A stretch of 64,000 bases of DNA from Owenia fusiformis (lineage: Eukaryota > Annelida > Polychaeta > Sabellida > Oweniidae): assembly GCA_903813345.2 (NCBI GenBank), contig CAIIXF020000012.1, positions 30,467,001 to 30,531,000 of the forward strand, written 5' to 3'. The position numbers were made by a program, and so were the translations under genes. The notes under the pieces are model-generated. The model was not told the origin of the DNA and ran no database searches. It saw nothing but the letters and a program-made list of their open reading frames with translations. Shown here piece by piece: positions 30,694 through 43,300 of this stretch (position 1 is its first letter; each line of letters starts with the position of its first letter).

Positions 30694-33408
30694 TTATCCC
30701 AACATAATATGTAATCAATAAAAGGTTAATCTAAATTCAGCAGTTGCATATCAAGTCAAAGAGTTGTATACGCTGCCCAGGAGTTGTATACGCTATCGCT
30801 ATCCAGGAGTTGTATATCGTTCTCAAGAGTTGTATACGATGAGTGTTGGTTTTATATTGCAGTTATACAATGCTATTATATAAAGCACTTAGGGTGGGAT
30901 AAGCCAATATATATTCTTGTTATACAAGCTAGGGTATCAGTGAACATCCCACTATATAAGACCATACTTGATCGAGGGTAATCGATGTACAAAACAGTGA
31001 TAGTCAACCTATGCCTGCCATTACCCAAAATTTTGTCGTATCAAAATATCAATTTTACCATTAAGCATTAGAAGATTCTGAAACTGGACCTTGAATTAAT
31101 TGTGAAAAGGATTTGATTGTCAAAATAGAAAAAATAGAATATTTGTGTCTCGATATATACTACAATATTGCTACATAAGCAGACAGAGGTGTTTTATACA
31201 ATGACTTCAACCTGAGTAACGTTAAATATGTTTCCGGGATAGCGTTTCAGTCATATTTGACGCCAACCGTTCGTTGGTCATAGCTTGCCAAAATACGGCC
31301 GCCGTACCTTATGCGTTCCCTTTTAGATACATTTATCAATCAAATGGATTATTAAACCGATTGGATGTTATATTGAAATATAGAATGACACAAACGATTG
31401 GCCGTCAAAAAATTATCATTTGAAAGTACTATGTAAACAATCCCAATTATTTTCTCCGTACCGCAACTACCGCAGATGCTACAAATTGCAGTGGAAATTA
31501 AACTACTGTAAAAGAGAATAAAGCAAAAATAGCAAATACACTGATAGGCCCTTGGAAAATCTAGCCCCCTCTTTTGCCGGTCCGAAAGATTTAAGGGGCC
31601 CAAAATCTGTTCATCCCGACATAAACAATTTTGATAATAAACTGGCCTCATTGGGTATTACTTTTTATTTTAAACCTATTTTAAGCAAAAGGGGTCCAGA
31701 TTTTCCCCCTGAATACCCAGGCCAACAAGAAGAAAACTAGTTCCAGAATTATTCAGCACCAAAGTCAAAGTAGCCAAATTACGTTGATTGCTAACAGGAT
31801 AGTTTAAAGTTTGTTCTATCTATATGTTTGAAAGTTACAATGCATGGCTTTTAACGTTAAAATATTAACTTCCAAGAGATGGTGAAAAGTATATGATATT
31901 TGGGCAAAACCGTGTCAAGTTTCTGAGTAACTAATTTTGCTCTAAACTTTTATTTTGTCCATGGGACAACCTCTTTAGTTTTTATCATCGATTTAAGAAA
32001 CCAAATAAACTTCGCTTACCTTATTTCGTTTTCGCTCGGCCTCCTACCGCATGAGTCAATGACATTAATTGTGCAATTTTATATATAGCGTTGGTAGGCT
32101 GTAACCATCACCGTGTTTAGATTGTAAATTTAACGTTATGATTGGTTAAAAAGATTAGCTTCCATGCTGGTTTAGTATTGAAAAAAAGATTTTTAGCTCT
32201 CAGTTGGATAGCATACCATACTCCTATAAAAATATATACATCATTTGCTTAGAAACATTATACTATTGCTATAAAATATTAAATTCATTTGGTTTAATTA
32301 GTTTGATTAATTTATTCAAAGTTTCCCATGGCAATTTCGACCACATTGTTATCTAAAATTGAATAACAACCGGTTTTAAAATGCCATGTAATCTCTTGTA
32401 TGACTTACATAGACTTGTGTATGATATTCGTACTTCCACAGGATGTCATCGTCTATTATAATCATGAATCTACAGTGTACATGGGAAACTAATAGCAGTT
32501 CATCACTGAACGGAAATGGTGAATCTAGTGGTCCAAGTCCTAGCGTACTATTGGAAATATTCTTTATTTTTTCAAATAGCAGTATTTCATATGTGAGTAT
32601 TCAAAGAGGTAACATGACATTGACCTTTGGGAAATAGTAGCAGGTTTTACCTGTTTAACAGTACGATGACTCTCTTTCGTGACGATTGACTAAGCTCACT
32701 TATAACATCAATGAGGATTGGCAGCCATTTTCAAACTCGATCCTTCGTTGCCTGCAGTGGAACAATTCAGCAAAAATATTTTAATAAGGGTTTCTTTTGA
32801 CCAAGTATTTCGTTAAGAGATGGTCATTACGAGTATTAATAGTAATATTCAAACTTCCTTGGCAGTTGTAGTATTCAAGATATGAGTAATATCGATACCA
32901 CATTGGTGTACGCCAGGAAACGGAGTATGAGTTTAAATAACGGCTTCCAATCTTCCTTGCTTAACAACAGAAAATAAAATACTAGTGTCTAACGAGGGTC
33001 ACTTTGGTTATAAGGGATGATCCTGGACCCGGACAGAATAAAATAAGTGAAATATATGTTTCTGATTTAACAAACTGGAAATTATGGTCTAATGATTTGC
33101 TGGCCAAGACCAGCTTGCTTCAAATTCAATGTTTTTGTGCCAAATTACAAAAAGGGGAAACACCTTAAAACTTGACAATGAAATATATAACTTACATGAA
33201 CACAGATTTCTATTCATGATAAACCGGTTTTATACTCACTCAATTCAGGTCACATACATGTTTAGGCCAGGCAAATGGGTTCATAAGAGGCCCACACAGC
33301 ATCCCCAAAATTGCAACAGTTTTTTAAATTAGTCTTATATTATGCATTTTAATATCAGTTGAAAAACATGCCAAAAAATGTATAGAAATGTTTGCAATGG
33401 ACAAATAT

Positions 33409-34124
33409 GAAAAGGCCATGTGCAGTATGGCCAGTGATTTTAGACGGTCATATCTTTCACCATGAGTACTTTCTGGGCATAAATACTCTTTATTAAAACA
33501 TAATGTTTTCTTTCAAGTGATGTACCCATGATGATAAAAATATCAATCAAACAATTCGAAAAATTATGAATAGGGACCCCATGCCAACAAAATTTCAAAA
33601 TATTGAACCTATTTACTCAAAAGAGGATCTCCCTTTTCTGATTTTTATTGCATGACAAGAATATTTAACAAGGGGTCTAAAACATCTTCAAAAATCAAAT
33701 TAGTATTGAAAGTCTAGTTTTGAAGATATCATTTTCCATGACCAAAATTATGCTGTAAACAATGGATAGCACGAGTTTTTCCTATGGGATAATAACATGG
33801 GATGTAGTTTTTAACTTTATAATGCATTTAAATACCCGTCTCCTTTTCAGAAATTGTTAATTTAATGTAGAGGAGACTTTTAATATGTTTTAATTGAGAA
33901 AAACGAGATCCTCTTTTTTGAAAATAAGCCTTACTTTTTTCAAAAAAGTGACAAGGTGGGGTCCTAATCCATAATTTTTCAGAGAGTTGGATTGATATTT
34001 TAGTATCATGGGGACTTCACAACATATTGTTTTAATAAAACCCACTGAATTTGTGGCCAGCAAGTACTCATGGTGAAAGATATGACTGTCTAAAATCACT
34101 TGCCATACTGCACGTTGCCCTTTC
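33409..34124. mobile_element. Foldback element, about 715 bp
   Basis: Outer arms pair for more than 60 bp (gtgcagtatggccagtgatt... with tttcaccatgagtacttt) and pairing continues inward with gaps (cataatttttc, catattgttttaataaaa). No transposase. It lies just beyond the left limit of the duplicated flank. Confidence 0.75.
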
Positions 34125-34425
34125 ACTCCCGAAGGTACTGTAGACATTTTTGCCTACTTCACTTGTTCAGAATCTCATACTTAATGCTCATCTTCAATTC
34201 AAATTATCTTTTTTGCATTCAAATATTATCTCTTTTTATACATTGCTAATTGTTCTATAAATTATTCTCTTTCATTTGACATAGATATTATGTATTTCTT
34301 TTATGTATGTGAGATTATCATAGAAATTCATTGTCTTATTTTTATAATAAATGTCAAATGTGTAAATTATGTAACTTGTACGAAATTTATGCAGTTTAAC
34401 CAAATCTTCTTGACTTTGACTACAT

Positions 34426-34440
34426 TGGTGGCAGTGGTAT
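34426..34440 (+). other. Retroelement primer-binding-site-like sequence
   Basis: tggtggcagtggt here equals the primer-binding site just after the left LTR at 50304. It may mark the inner edge of a decayed LTR to its left (about 34.2-34.42 kb), but I cannot show a second LTR. Confidence 0.3.
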
Positions 34441-34827
34441 TTTTCTTCTAATTTTGCTGTGTTGTTGTTTGCTGTTTATTTCTCCTGATTTGCTGACTTT
34501 TGCTGATTGTTGCAGACATGCGCTAACATCACAGTCAGTGGATAGGTCAAAATACATTTCTGTAGAGATTTATTCTCTATTCATTTCAACTTTTGACTAT
34601 TACATTTTCTATAACTCAATTTCACAAGGGGATAAGTTGGTTTTCTGCCCATGTGGTTTACAAAAATTGAAAAAATCCTATATTTAAAAACAGTACCACC
34701 TTAAAGCCCCCGATAAATCGGGCTACGTATACCGCCGTATTTACATTAGGGGATTAGAAGAGTTTATTTTTTACTTATGTATGCAAGCAATATCAATATT
34801 AGGCCTTCATGCATGTACTCGTGTGTA

Positions 34828-35142
34828 TTACATACCTAGCGAAGCATTTGTATGGAAGTCAATGGGAAAGTTAGCGAGCTATATCCACCGATATTGCCCG
34901 ATTACCCCGATATAGCCCGCTTACCTCGTTTTGATATTAGATTTCTTTAATAACCATGATAATATCATGACGTCACGTCATTGATACAAAGTAACCATGG
35001 GAACAAAGGCATGTAATACATCAGTTATGTCACTATGACGTGAAATATGCCTTCGTTCTTGCCCAAATATAGAGCCTCCCAAGGTCGGCCTATATTGGGA
35101 GAACTCAGGCATATTTCACGTCATAGTGACATAACCTCTAAG
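34828..35142. repeat. 312-bp direct repeat, copy 1
   Basis: Near-identical to 35322-35634, from attacatacctagcgaagc to gtcatagtgacataacctct. Its right third is a hairpin: gttatgtcactatgacgtga pairs with tcacgtcatagtgacataac across about 60 bp. Confidence 0.9.
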
Positions 35143-35321
35143 TACAATTAGCATGCCATTCAATATTATATAAGCCAGGCTATTGAAGTACAACATAATG
35201 TACACTATTTATGTGTATACTACATGGAAATACAATTCCCTGGGAAACAAAACACAAATACTTTTTATATGTTCAAAATGAGTCATTTGATTGATGCATA
35301 CACTTAATACCTTCATGTATT

Positions 35322-35634
35322 ACATACCTAGCGAAGCATTTGTATGGAAGTCAATGGGAAAGTTAGCGAGCTATATCCACCGATATTGCCCGATTACCCC
35401 GATATAGCCCGCTTACCTCGTTTTGATATTAGATTTCTTTAATAACCATGATAATATCATGACGTCACGTCATTGATACAAAGTAACCATGGGAACAAAG
35501 GCATGTAATACATCAGTTATGTCACTATGACGTGAAATATGCCTTCGTTCTTGCCCAAATATAGAGCCTCCCAAGGTCGGCCTATATTGGGAGAACTCAG
35601 GCATATTTCACGTCATAGTGACATAACCTCTAAA
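35322..35634. repeat. 312-bp direct repeat, copy 2
   Basis: Second copy, separated from the first by about 180 bp. No TG...CA ends or primer site are seen, so I do not call the pair LTRs. Confidence 0.9.
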
Positions 35635-35639
35635 TATAA

Positions 35640-36490
35640 ACATCTAATAGTATATCTAATAGTTATTTTCAATTCCAATGTTGAAACTTGCCTGGTTACG
35701 ATTATACGGGAAATCAACACGGGACTATAGTTGTACACCTTCCTGGCTTACCTCTGAAGCCTGTACCCTGTAATCTCTTTATATAGGTTGGCGAGAGCGC
35801 TGCGCCTGCGCAGTTTTAAATTTTGGCACGTACCACCTTAAGGACTGTAAAAAATAGTTTGCACTTTTTAAATATGAACTCACAAAAACCAAACATGTCA
35901 TTAACTGACGTCTCTGATCATGAGCTACATGTGAACACGTCTCAATTTTTACTTGAATCTCTTGGAGCTACTGGTGGGGTGTCCAACAAGCCGGAGAAAA
36001 GTTCTGTGGACAAAAGATGAAATTTTGGTCATTGTTCAGTAGAGAGTTAGATCGGGGGGGGGCATCACACATCAGTTACCTAGTGCCTTGGTTTACATTC
36101 TACGATTGTCAGTAGGCGAAATACACATATGTCCAAATTATTCATGTCAACTAGGCAGGCTGGGTACCCACCAAAAGTCGCCATCTTTGGTGGTCCCAGG
36201 AAAACGCTTAGATCTTTCTGAGTGAATTAATGTCGATAAAGAGTTATTTTATATGGTTTATATAATCCGAAAGTCTTCTAAATAAATCCATGTACTTATA
36301 TATCCACATAAATCGTTAGTAACGGCCTATTTGCATAGACTGATATTTTGCCAGAGCCTTTGTTTACATAAACCTGTTTGCTAACTGCCATCTATACTGA
36401 CCTATCTATACTGATGGTTTTAATATAATTTAAAATTTTGATAATCAGTAACATACAGTAGTTTCGAAGATTATATCTAAATGAGAAGTT
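35640..36490. other. Intergenic stretch without recognised feature
   Basis: One 65-codon frame at 35823 has no recognisable motif. No tRNA, exon or terminal repeat was seen. Confidence 0.45.
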
Positions 36491-36649
36491 AATAGAGAGG
36501 TTAAGCTACACGTATAAATGCAAACCATGAACCTGAACGCGTAAGTCACGCTCAAGTACACGTTTAAGAAAATTTTCTGTTAAGCTACATGTCTGAAACC
36601 ATGTCAGTGGACGTGGAGCTATATTATGTGGTGACTGTTTGTTAAGGTC

Positions 36650-36736
36650 ATGTCTCTATGGTGTAATGGATAGCACTTCGGACTCAAGTCCGTTAGGCCT
36701 TGATTCGAATCTAGTCGCATTAAAACTTTTTTTTTT
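36650..36736 (+). tRNA. tRNA-like sequence, probable pseudogene or SINE head
   Basis: Box A-like tggtgtaatgg (36659-36669), box B-like gattcgaatc (36702-36711) and a T10 run (36727-36736) are spaced like an RNA polymerase III gene. The anticodon arm is short by at least a base and the acceptor ends do not pair, so I do not expect a working tRNA. Confidence 0.4.
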
Positions 36737-37733
36737 ACTTTTGCTTTATTTCATATTCTACCACAATTAAAGAGTTCAGTGCACATTTCCATTATGATTT
36801 CCCCATGAACAAAATGAATCATTTTAGGTGTAACATGAAGAATACAATGTAACATAAAACTTTGGAAAATATTTAAGCGTTTGGACCCACATGGGCTGAG
36901 GTTGAGGTCATTAAGTTCAGCAAGGGTATATTGACTTGACATTGGATGTGTTCTATTGACTTAACACGTGGATACCAACAGGTTCAAATGGAGGCCATTG
37001 GTTTCTATTGATTTTCACAAAAATACCTGAAATACACTATGACCTGAATCGATTGCAAATTAAATAAACGACTTCACAATATGACACTAATGGTATATCA
37101 CATCAGATGTGCAAATATAAAGTTTGCAATCGATTCAGGTTATACTTCAAATTAAAAGATTATACATATTTTCATCATTTTTTCCTACAAAATGGCTATA
37201 GAAAAATGCTTCAAAAGCAACTTTTACACTTATGAAATCCCATACAACTTTGTAAATTCAAAGATTATACTGTTTTGTTTCATTAATTAATAACATATTT
37301 GGATAAGATGTAGGGATGTGTAGGATGCAAATGGATTTTGACAGACACAAAAAGACTTCCTGGTTTGGCATCTCTACCCCTGTACACTTTATGATAGAAT
37401 ATTGGCCCAAATAAGTGGCCCATTCATCAATACAGTGCTGAATATAGGTCAACAAGATACTAGTGTACATATAAATGTAATAATAAAAGCAGTATATTTA
37501 TTTTGAAAAATCACATGAATTTATTTTTGTTCATGGGGAGATCATAATGGAGAGCGCACTAGATCCTTTCTTGCCCTGGTTGTCATTTCATTTCTTTTAG
37601 TATACATATTGTACTAAGCTCCGGCTATCAAATTGGCCATGCCTTTTTATATCGTACGGAATGAACAAACTATCACATTTGAAGTTGTCATTTACCCATT
37701 AATATGTATTATTATTTCCAATTAACCCTACTA

Positions 37734-38525
37734 TCACACCAAACTAGTTCTCACTGCGTTCTCGAAAACGGGCTTCAACTGTATACGAACGGACTGGACC
37801 TACTAAGAACCGTTTGGGATCTATTTACAAACTTCATCGAACGTACTCGAACGGTTAGGTCCTCTAGAACTTAGACAATGCTCAAAATGTTCTCGTGGTC
37901 GTCACGTTCTACAATTAGAACGAGTGACAACGTACTAACGACGAGCTGGACGTACTACGAACGGAACCGTCGTACTTCAATCCTACTAGGGACGTTTTAA
38001 CAACGAGTTGAACTGTCTGCGGACGTGTTGAGAACGAGGTAGAACTTATTGCAAACGGGTTTAAACTGATAAAGAACGTATTTAACACTGCTTATGAACG
38101 AGTTAGCAAAAATATAGCTATCACACCAAACAAGTTGCCACTGCGTTCTTCAAAACTGGTTTTAAACTGTGTGCGAACGGAATGAACGTAGCAGCAACTT
38201 TCTAAGGTCTATTTACGAACTTTATGAACGTTCTCAGACGGGAATGTGATTTTAGAATTTTGAATCGATTCAAAATTCGATGACGACCATACCGTTCTGT
38301 AATCAGGTCATGTTGACCTTCTAGACTAAGGGACGCGTTCTACGACGTTGCACTCCGACGTGGTGCGACCTGAACGAACTGCGAACGAGATGGACGTATT
38401 GAAGACTGTTTAAGAACGAAGAAGCTAATTATTTCAGACATATTTCCCGACCACAGCCAGATTGAGCCCGTTTGACGACGTTTTCCTAGGACTGGCAAGA
38501 ACGGGTAAGAACTAGTTTGGTGTGA
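37734..38525. mobile_element. Nested TIR element rich in gaacg words
   Basis: tcacaccaaactagttct at 37734 faces agaactagtttggtgtga at 38525; the same end sequence recurs inside in direct order at 38105. The interior has dozens of gaacg / cgttc words spaced about 10-25 bp apart, like subterminal transposase-binding repeats. No coding frame of note. Confidence 0.75.
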
Positions 38526-38919
38526 AGGGGGGGGGTAAGGATTGGGGTTTACCAATGTAACAAGCAAGATTGTCTGTATCAAATATGGGCTCCCGGGCCA
38601 TACTAGAACATAGCTAAAATCAATCACGTATTGAGCGACATGTAATCACTCATATACACGTAAAAAACCTGTAACTTTCACGCTTACCTATAGAAAGTAG
38701 ACTAATCTGACGTCATTTTCCTGCGCGCGCATAGAAGTACACGTTCATGCTTTGTTTGAATACGCGTCTGTAAATTGCACGAATATGATAAATCTCATGT
38801 AAAAACCTGTAAACTTCACGTTGGCCCAAAGGAAATAAATAAATCTGACGTCATTTATCTGCGCGCGCTTTGAAGTTCACGTTCGAGTTTTGTTAAATAC
38901 GTGTAGCTTAACCTCTCTA

Positions 38920-40170
38920 GTGTTGCCTAAACCAAAAATGTCTGAAAAGTGATTCTAAGCTGAAAAGATGCTCTTAACTAGATTTAAAAGAGTGTAAAGG
39001 CAGAATCAGACCTATGGGGGTGACAAAATTACAAGCATCATGTTCAATTGACCTACCAATCTGTTCCTTAAAATCTCAAATACAAAATCTCTCAAAAGAT
39101 CTTTGATATATAATAAATTGTGGTGAAGTTAAATGGATTCAAGGTGCAAAAATGGGTGAAATATGTGTAAATTCTCCCAAATAATAAGAATGGTAACCAT
39201 TCTTATAGAAAATAACACATAATTGTAAAAATCTTTCGTTTTCCTAAAATAAAGTTTGCACTTTGGGGATTTTTAGAAAATAGACATGAAAGGAATGACA
39301 TAACCCAGAATTTTTTTTAAATTGAATCAATTTTTTGTTCACTGCTCTGATTCTCTCTTTAAGACCGCCTCTTTTCCATATAAGGAATGTTGACGAAAGT
39401 AACACTCTTAGAATACAATAATATTTTTATAACATACTGGCGTAGCGTCATTTACGCATACAAATACGAGAGATCTCGTTGGCTATAAATGAACCATTAC
39501 AAAAAAGGAGGGTTTCTATGCTCCATGATATATCTACAAATATTAGTAAAACAATCAATTTCCATTTATCGGGATGACAAAAAATGCTTATAATTGTTAT
39601 TCTTATAATTTATTATTATTCCAAAATAGTCGCATTTTGGGGGTCACCCTATTACATTTCTTCATCTTAGCCCCTAATTAAAAAATCAATTTTAAGAGTT
39701 GCTCAGTTAACGTTTTTGTGGCAGCTTACTCTCAATGCATCTTATTTTAAAAATTCAAATTTCAATGACGTTTAGCCGGAATATTTTAAAATCTAAAATG
39801 TCTTGAAAAAGCGTGGCGCGATTTTAAAACAACCAATACTATAGCTTAAATTCACAATATTCTTGTGAAAGTTCACACCAAGAAAAAAATTGTTAAATCT
39901 TAATTATTCTGGAAGAAACGCGTAATGGAACAATATGCCCATTTAATTTCAATGTTATTCAAAGAAAGAGTCAATTGCCCCACTTATTAACTGAGCATAT
40001 CTTTCAGTAAATGTACATAATCCAAAATAAAGTAGGCATAATGTTCATATGCATAACATCATGGTTGCACACTGCTTACTCAGCCGTCAAGCTCGTGTAT
40101 TTGATCGATCTTTTCCGAAAAATGGTCCCATTGTGAACAACAATAAAGGGCCTAAATCCTATGGGACCAT
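38920..40170. other. Region downstream of gene B
   Basis: AT-rich sequence with no recognised exon or transposon ends. Gene B's transcript probably ends just above this stretch. Confidence 0.45.
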
Positions 40171-40174
40171 ACAA

Positions 40175-40180
40175 TTTATT
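40175..40180 (-). promoter_or_regulatory. Candidate polyadenylation signal of gene B
   Basis: AATAAA on the minus strand, about 82 bases past the stop codon. Spacing is normal for a short 3'UTR; unproven. Confidence 0.5.
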
Positions 40181-40261
40181 CTTAGACAAGCATGTGTATG
40201 GATATACAAAGAAACAATATACATGACTTAAAGTGCATTGCATGTAGCCATCTGGATAGCC

Positions 40262-40379
40262 TCAACGCATCATTGGCTTTGCTTCAAAGTCTACACAGAA
40301 CCTTGCTCTACATCCACGAGCCACCCACATATCTCCCGTGTTTTGATCAAAGCCCCATTTGTCCTCAGTACACTTTGTT
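40262..40379 (-). CDS. Gene B exon 8: second half of GCRARF module and stop
   Basis: 118 nt after ctatttgcag, phase 2 in. TKCTEDKWGFDQNTGDMWVA then RGCRARFCVDF, a short tail EAKPMMR and TGA (40262-40264). The WG / WV / GCRARF spacing is what links it to DUF3011. Confidence 0.8.
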
Positions 40380-43300
40380 CTGCAAATAGAAACGTACAGA
40401 TCAGTTAACAGAACATTATACGATAAAAGCCGAACACTAAATACAGTTGATTTGTGAGCAGGTAGGTTCCGGGAATTACGTTCGCATATCATGCACAAGG
40501 GGTGTGATCAAACCCCCCTTAATATATGGAAAAATAACTGACGAATTAAATTTCATATTTTGACCTAAAATCTAGAAATTGAAATATCTGAATCTCTTTT
40601 TGGGGTTGAAAGAACTCTGAACGGTTTTCCCATGTTTGTGTTCTGTTTAAAGTTTTGTCCTTTCCCTTTGGCCCTTGGGCATACTTGTACAGGCCTGATT
40701 AATCATATCAATGGAAGATTTCACTAAACACACTAAAAATTTAAACCAAGAATAAATAACTATTTGACGTCATCCAGCCTCACCTGGACATCTGCCTGAT
40801 GCTGTGATGAATCATATGAATTTAAAATCTGAAATAAAAATAACTAACTATACATGACGTCATTCAGTCTCACCTGGACATCTGCCTGTCAACCACAGTG
40901 GCCTTTAAGCGCATTGATCGCATGAACTGAGCGTCGTCGTAAACGGAGCACGTTACGTTTCTCCATCGTACACTGAAGCAAGGGAAGCAGTGGGAACCTG
41001 GATAAATAAAACAACGTTAGAAATAAATACATAAGATTTCGTGAATTATACAATTTGATATGCTAAGACGTTTGATAAGTGCTGATAATATAGTCATGAT
41101 ATGGAAACTTCAAGACCAGTGGACATAACCAATAAATAAAAATAATTTTTTTAAAATTAATTTGTTGATAATTTGTGGTACTTAATTATGCTCCTTGGAA
41201 TTTCAAAGAAATTTATTTCGAACACAGTACGTAGATCAAGATTAAAATCATGACTTGTGCATGTAAGCTATATAAATATATTAATTTTATTATGGTTTAT
41301 ACACACAAGTACTGTATATGAATAAAAATGTGCGGATAGTTCGGTTGACTCTAATACAATGAATGCAATCAAATATTTGTTTTATTATACACAGTTATAT
41401 TCCTCACTCACATTAATGGAATAGCAAAATATTGATGTCTAATTAATCATGACAGTGTCACATGACTTTCGTTGGATATTGCCTCTTATTTTTGTCACGT
41501 GAAGGGCATGGACCAATCAGAAAGTAAGGAATATGTCAGTGGTATAATAGTTGATTCTGTTTCACAAGATAATGTTTTACAAATCATCCAAATTTAAAGA
41601 AACAGGTTTCCATACCTGTCAAGAAGATACAGACGCAATTATCAAAAGTGGATCGTACCTTGGTCACACCGATCTCCTTCCTTTCCCGGCTCGCAAAGAC
41701 ATTTGAAATTTCCCCCGAATGTGTTAATACATACGGCCTTCTTGCCATGGCATGGGCTCGAGCTGCATGCGTCTTCTACATGAAAAAACAACAACTAAAA
41801 TCACTTGCAAAATTCATAATTAAGAAATTTAGACCGAAGAGCAGAGGTAATATTGTTAAATACATCCCACATGGCTAAGCACAAACGCTTTCTTTACCCC
41901 GAGCGATCGTAGGAAGTGATGGGTTCGAATGCTGTTGTGCCTAGCCCTAAGAGGTGTATTCGACGATATTGCCCATGTTCTGAGGTTTATATTGCGATTG
42001 GAACATGAAAAGTTCGCTAGTACGATACGGGCCGCCGTTATGACGTCACATGTTATTCGTATAACGAAGGGTATTGTTCGTGAATATACCCCGGGTTAAA
42101 TATTGACTTTGTTCACAGTTTATACAGAAGGCGTACAGTTATGTTCGAATAGTAGTCAATGATCTACCTAGCTAGGATGTGTCTCTATAAGCCATTCACC
42201 ACCCACAGTTTACAGGTTTATGAAGCATCTACTAACGTCAATAGGGATACAATCTATATATTTGACACCTTCGGCCGCATTGTGCAGGCTCTCAACTTAA
42301 GAAATATAGACCGAAGAGCAGGGATAATATTAGGGCCCTAAGGGCTTCCCACTAAGGGCTAAGTAAGGGCTTCCCTCCTTCGGTCGTTCAGGGCACTGAA
42401 AACGTTTGTGCCTAGCCCTAAGGGTTATAGTCGACGATATTACACCTACTCTGAAGTCTATATTACGATTCGCACATGAAAACTCAACAAAATGTTTCAA
42501 GTATTCATTATATATCCGCCATTACTACGGCCCGCTGTTATGACGTAACACATTAAACGTATTACCACGGGCAATGTTCGCAAATATAACCCGGGTGAAA
42601 TGTTGACTTTGTTTACAGTTTATAGAAGCCGTGAATACAGTCATGTTCGAATGTCTAATATGCAAACTATTGATGTGCCATGTTCATGCAAAGTAATTAA
42701 CATCATTTTCTACAATCCGATGATGTATTGTATTGTATACAATATAATATAAGTGACTTTATTTTACAGAGTTGTTAATCAAGAAAATGAAACTACGATT
42801 TTGACTTTTTCTTTTTCAAAACTGTACAATGCTCTTACCATTTGAAGGCCATGAGCAGTTGGTGTTGGAATCAGGTACGTCTGAAAAATAAAATATTTGT
42901 GTAATTGAATTGTCAAGCTAAAAAGAATGGAATGTCGCATTTAGGTAATGACTTAAATTAAGCAGCTCTTGTATATATTGTAAAATCCTGCTCATTTTGG
43001 TACATCGTAGCAATTATGATATGTTGGCTGGGTTGAAGATGTCATATGATGATGTCAGATGTTATAACCTATAACCTATGACATCATAAAATCTAGTCAT
43101 TACATTCTAGCGTCTTTTGGAATATCACAAGGTGCGACAGAGTTTATTAGAAAGGTCTATCTCAGGCCCATAGACCGGATTTTCCAAGTGTGGAGGGGTT
43201 GCACAGTTTCAAAAATCTTTGACAACTTTGGCCCTAAAAATGGCCGAAAACACGTAAAAAGGCTCTCATAAGGGAGAAACGGCATTCAGAATCTTACCTT

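Larger units (their letters stand above)
7505..33300. repeat. Segmental duplication, copy A
   Basis: Homology with 41146-55250 starts at about 7505 (aattaatttgtt(a/g)ataatttgtgg in both) and runs in blocks through the gene A exons, the signal-peptide exon and the upstream flank to about 33.3 kb. Matched blocks include 7505-10620 with 41146-44240 plus 46349-46620, 29.75-30.25 with 49.45-49.75, 31.1-31.3 with 52.75-52.87, and 32.2-33.3 with 54.5-55.25 kb. Lengths differ through exon amplification in A and different transposon insertions in each copy. Confidence 0.85.
36495..38917. mobile_element. TIR-bounded composite element, about 2.4 kb
   Basis: gagaggttaagctacacgta at 36495 is matched by tacgtgtagcttaacctctc ending at 38917, with TA on each outer side. 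It holds a tRNA-like sequence (36.65 kb), a second TIR element (37734-38525) and a 130-bp tandem duplication near the right end (38650-38915, ctgacgtcat...tgcgcgcgc). No transposase frame was found. Confidence 0.65.

Noticed and set aside
34828-35634. Direct repeats as LTRs of a small retroelement
   Set aside because: No TG...CA ends, no primer site or purine tract next to them, and only 180 bp between them.
36650-36736. Functional tRNA gene
   Set aside because: Acceptor ends do not pair and the anticodon arm is short; only the Pol III box-like words and T run hold up.
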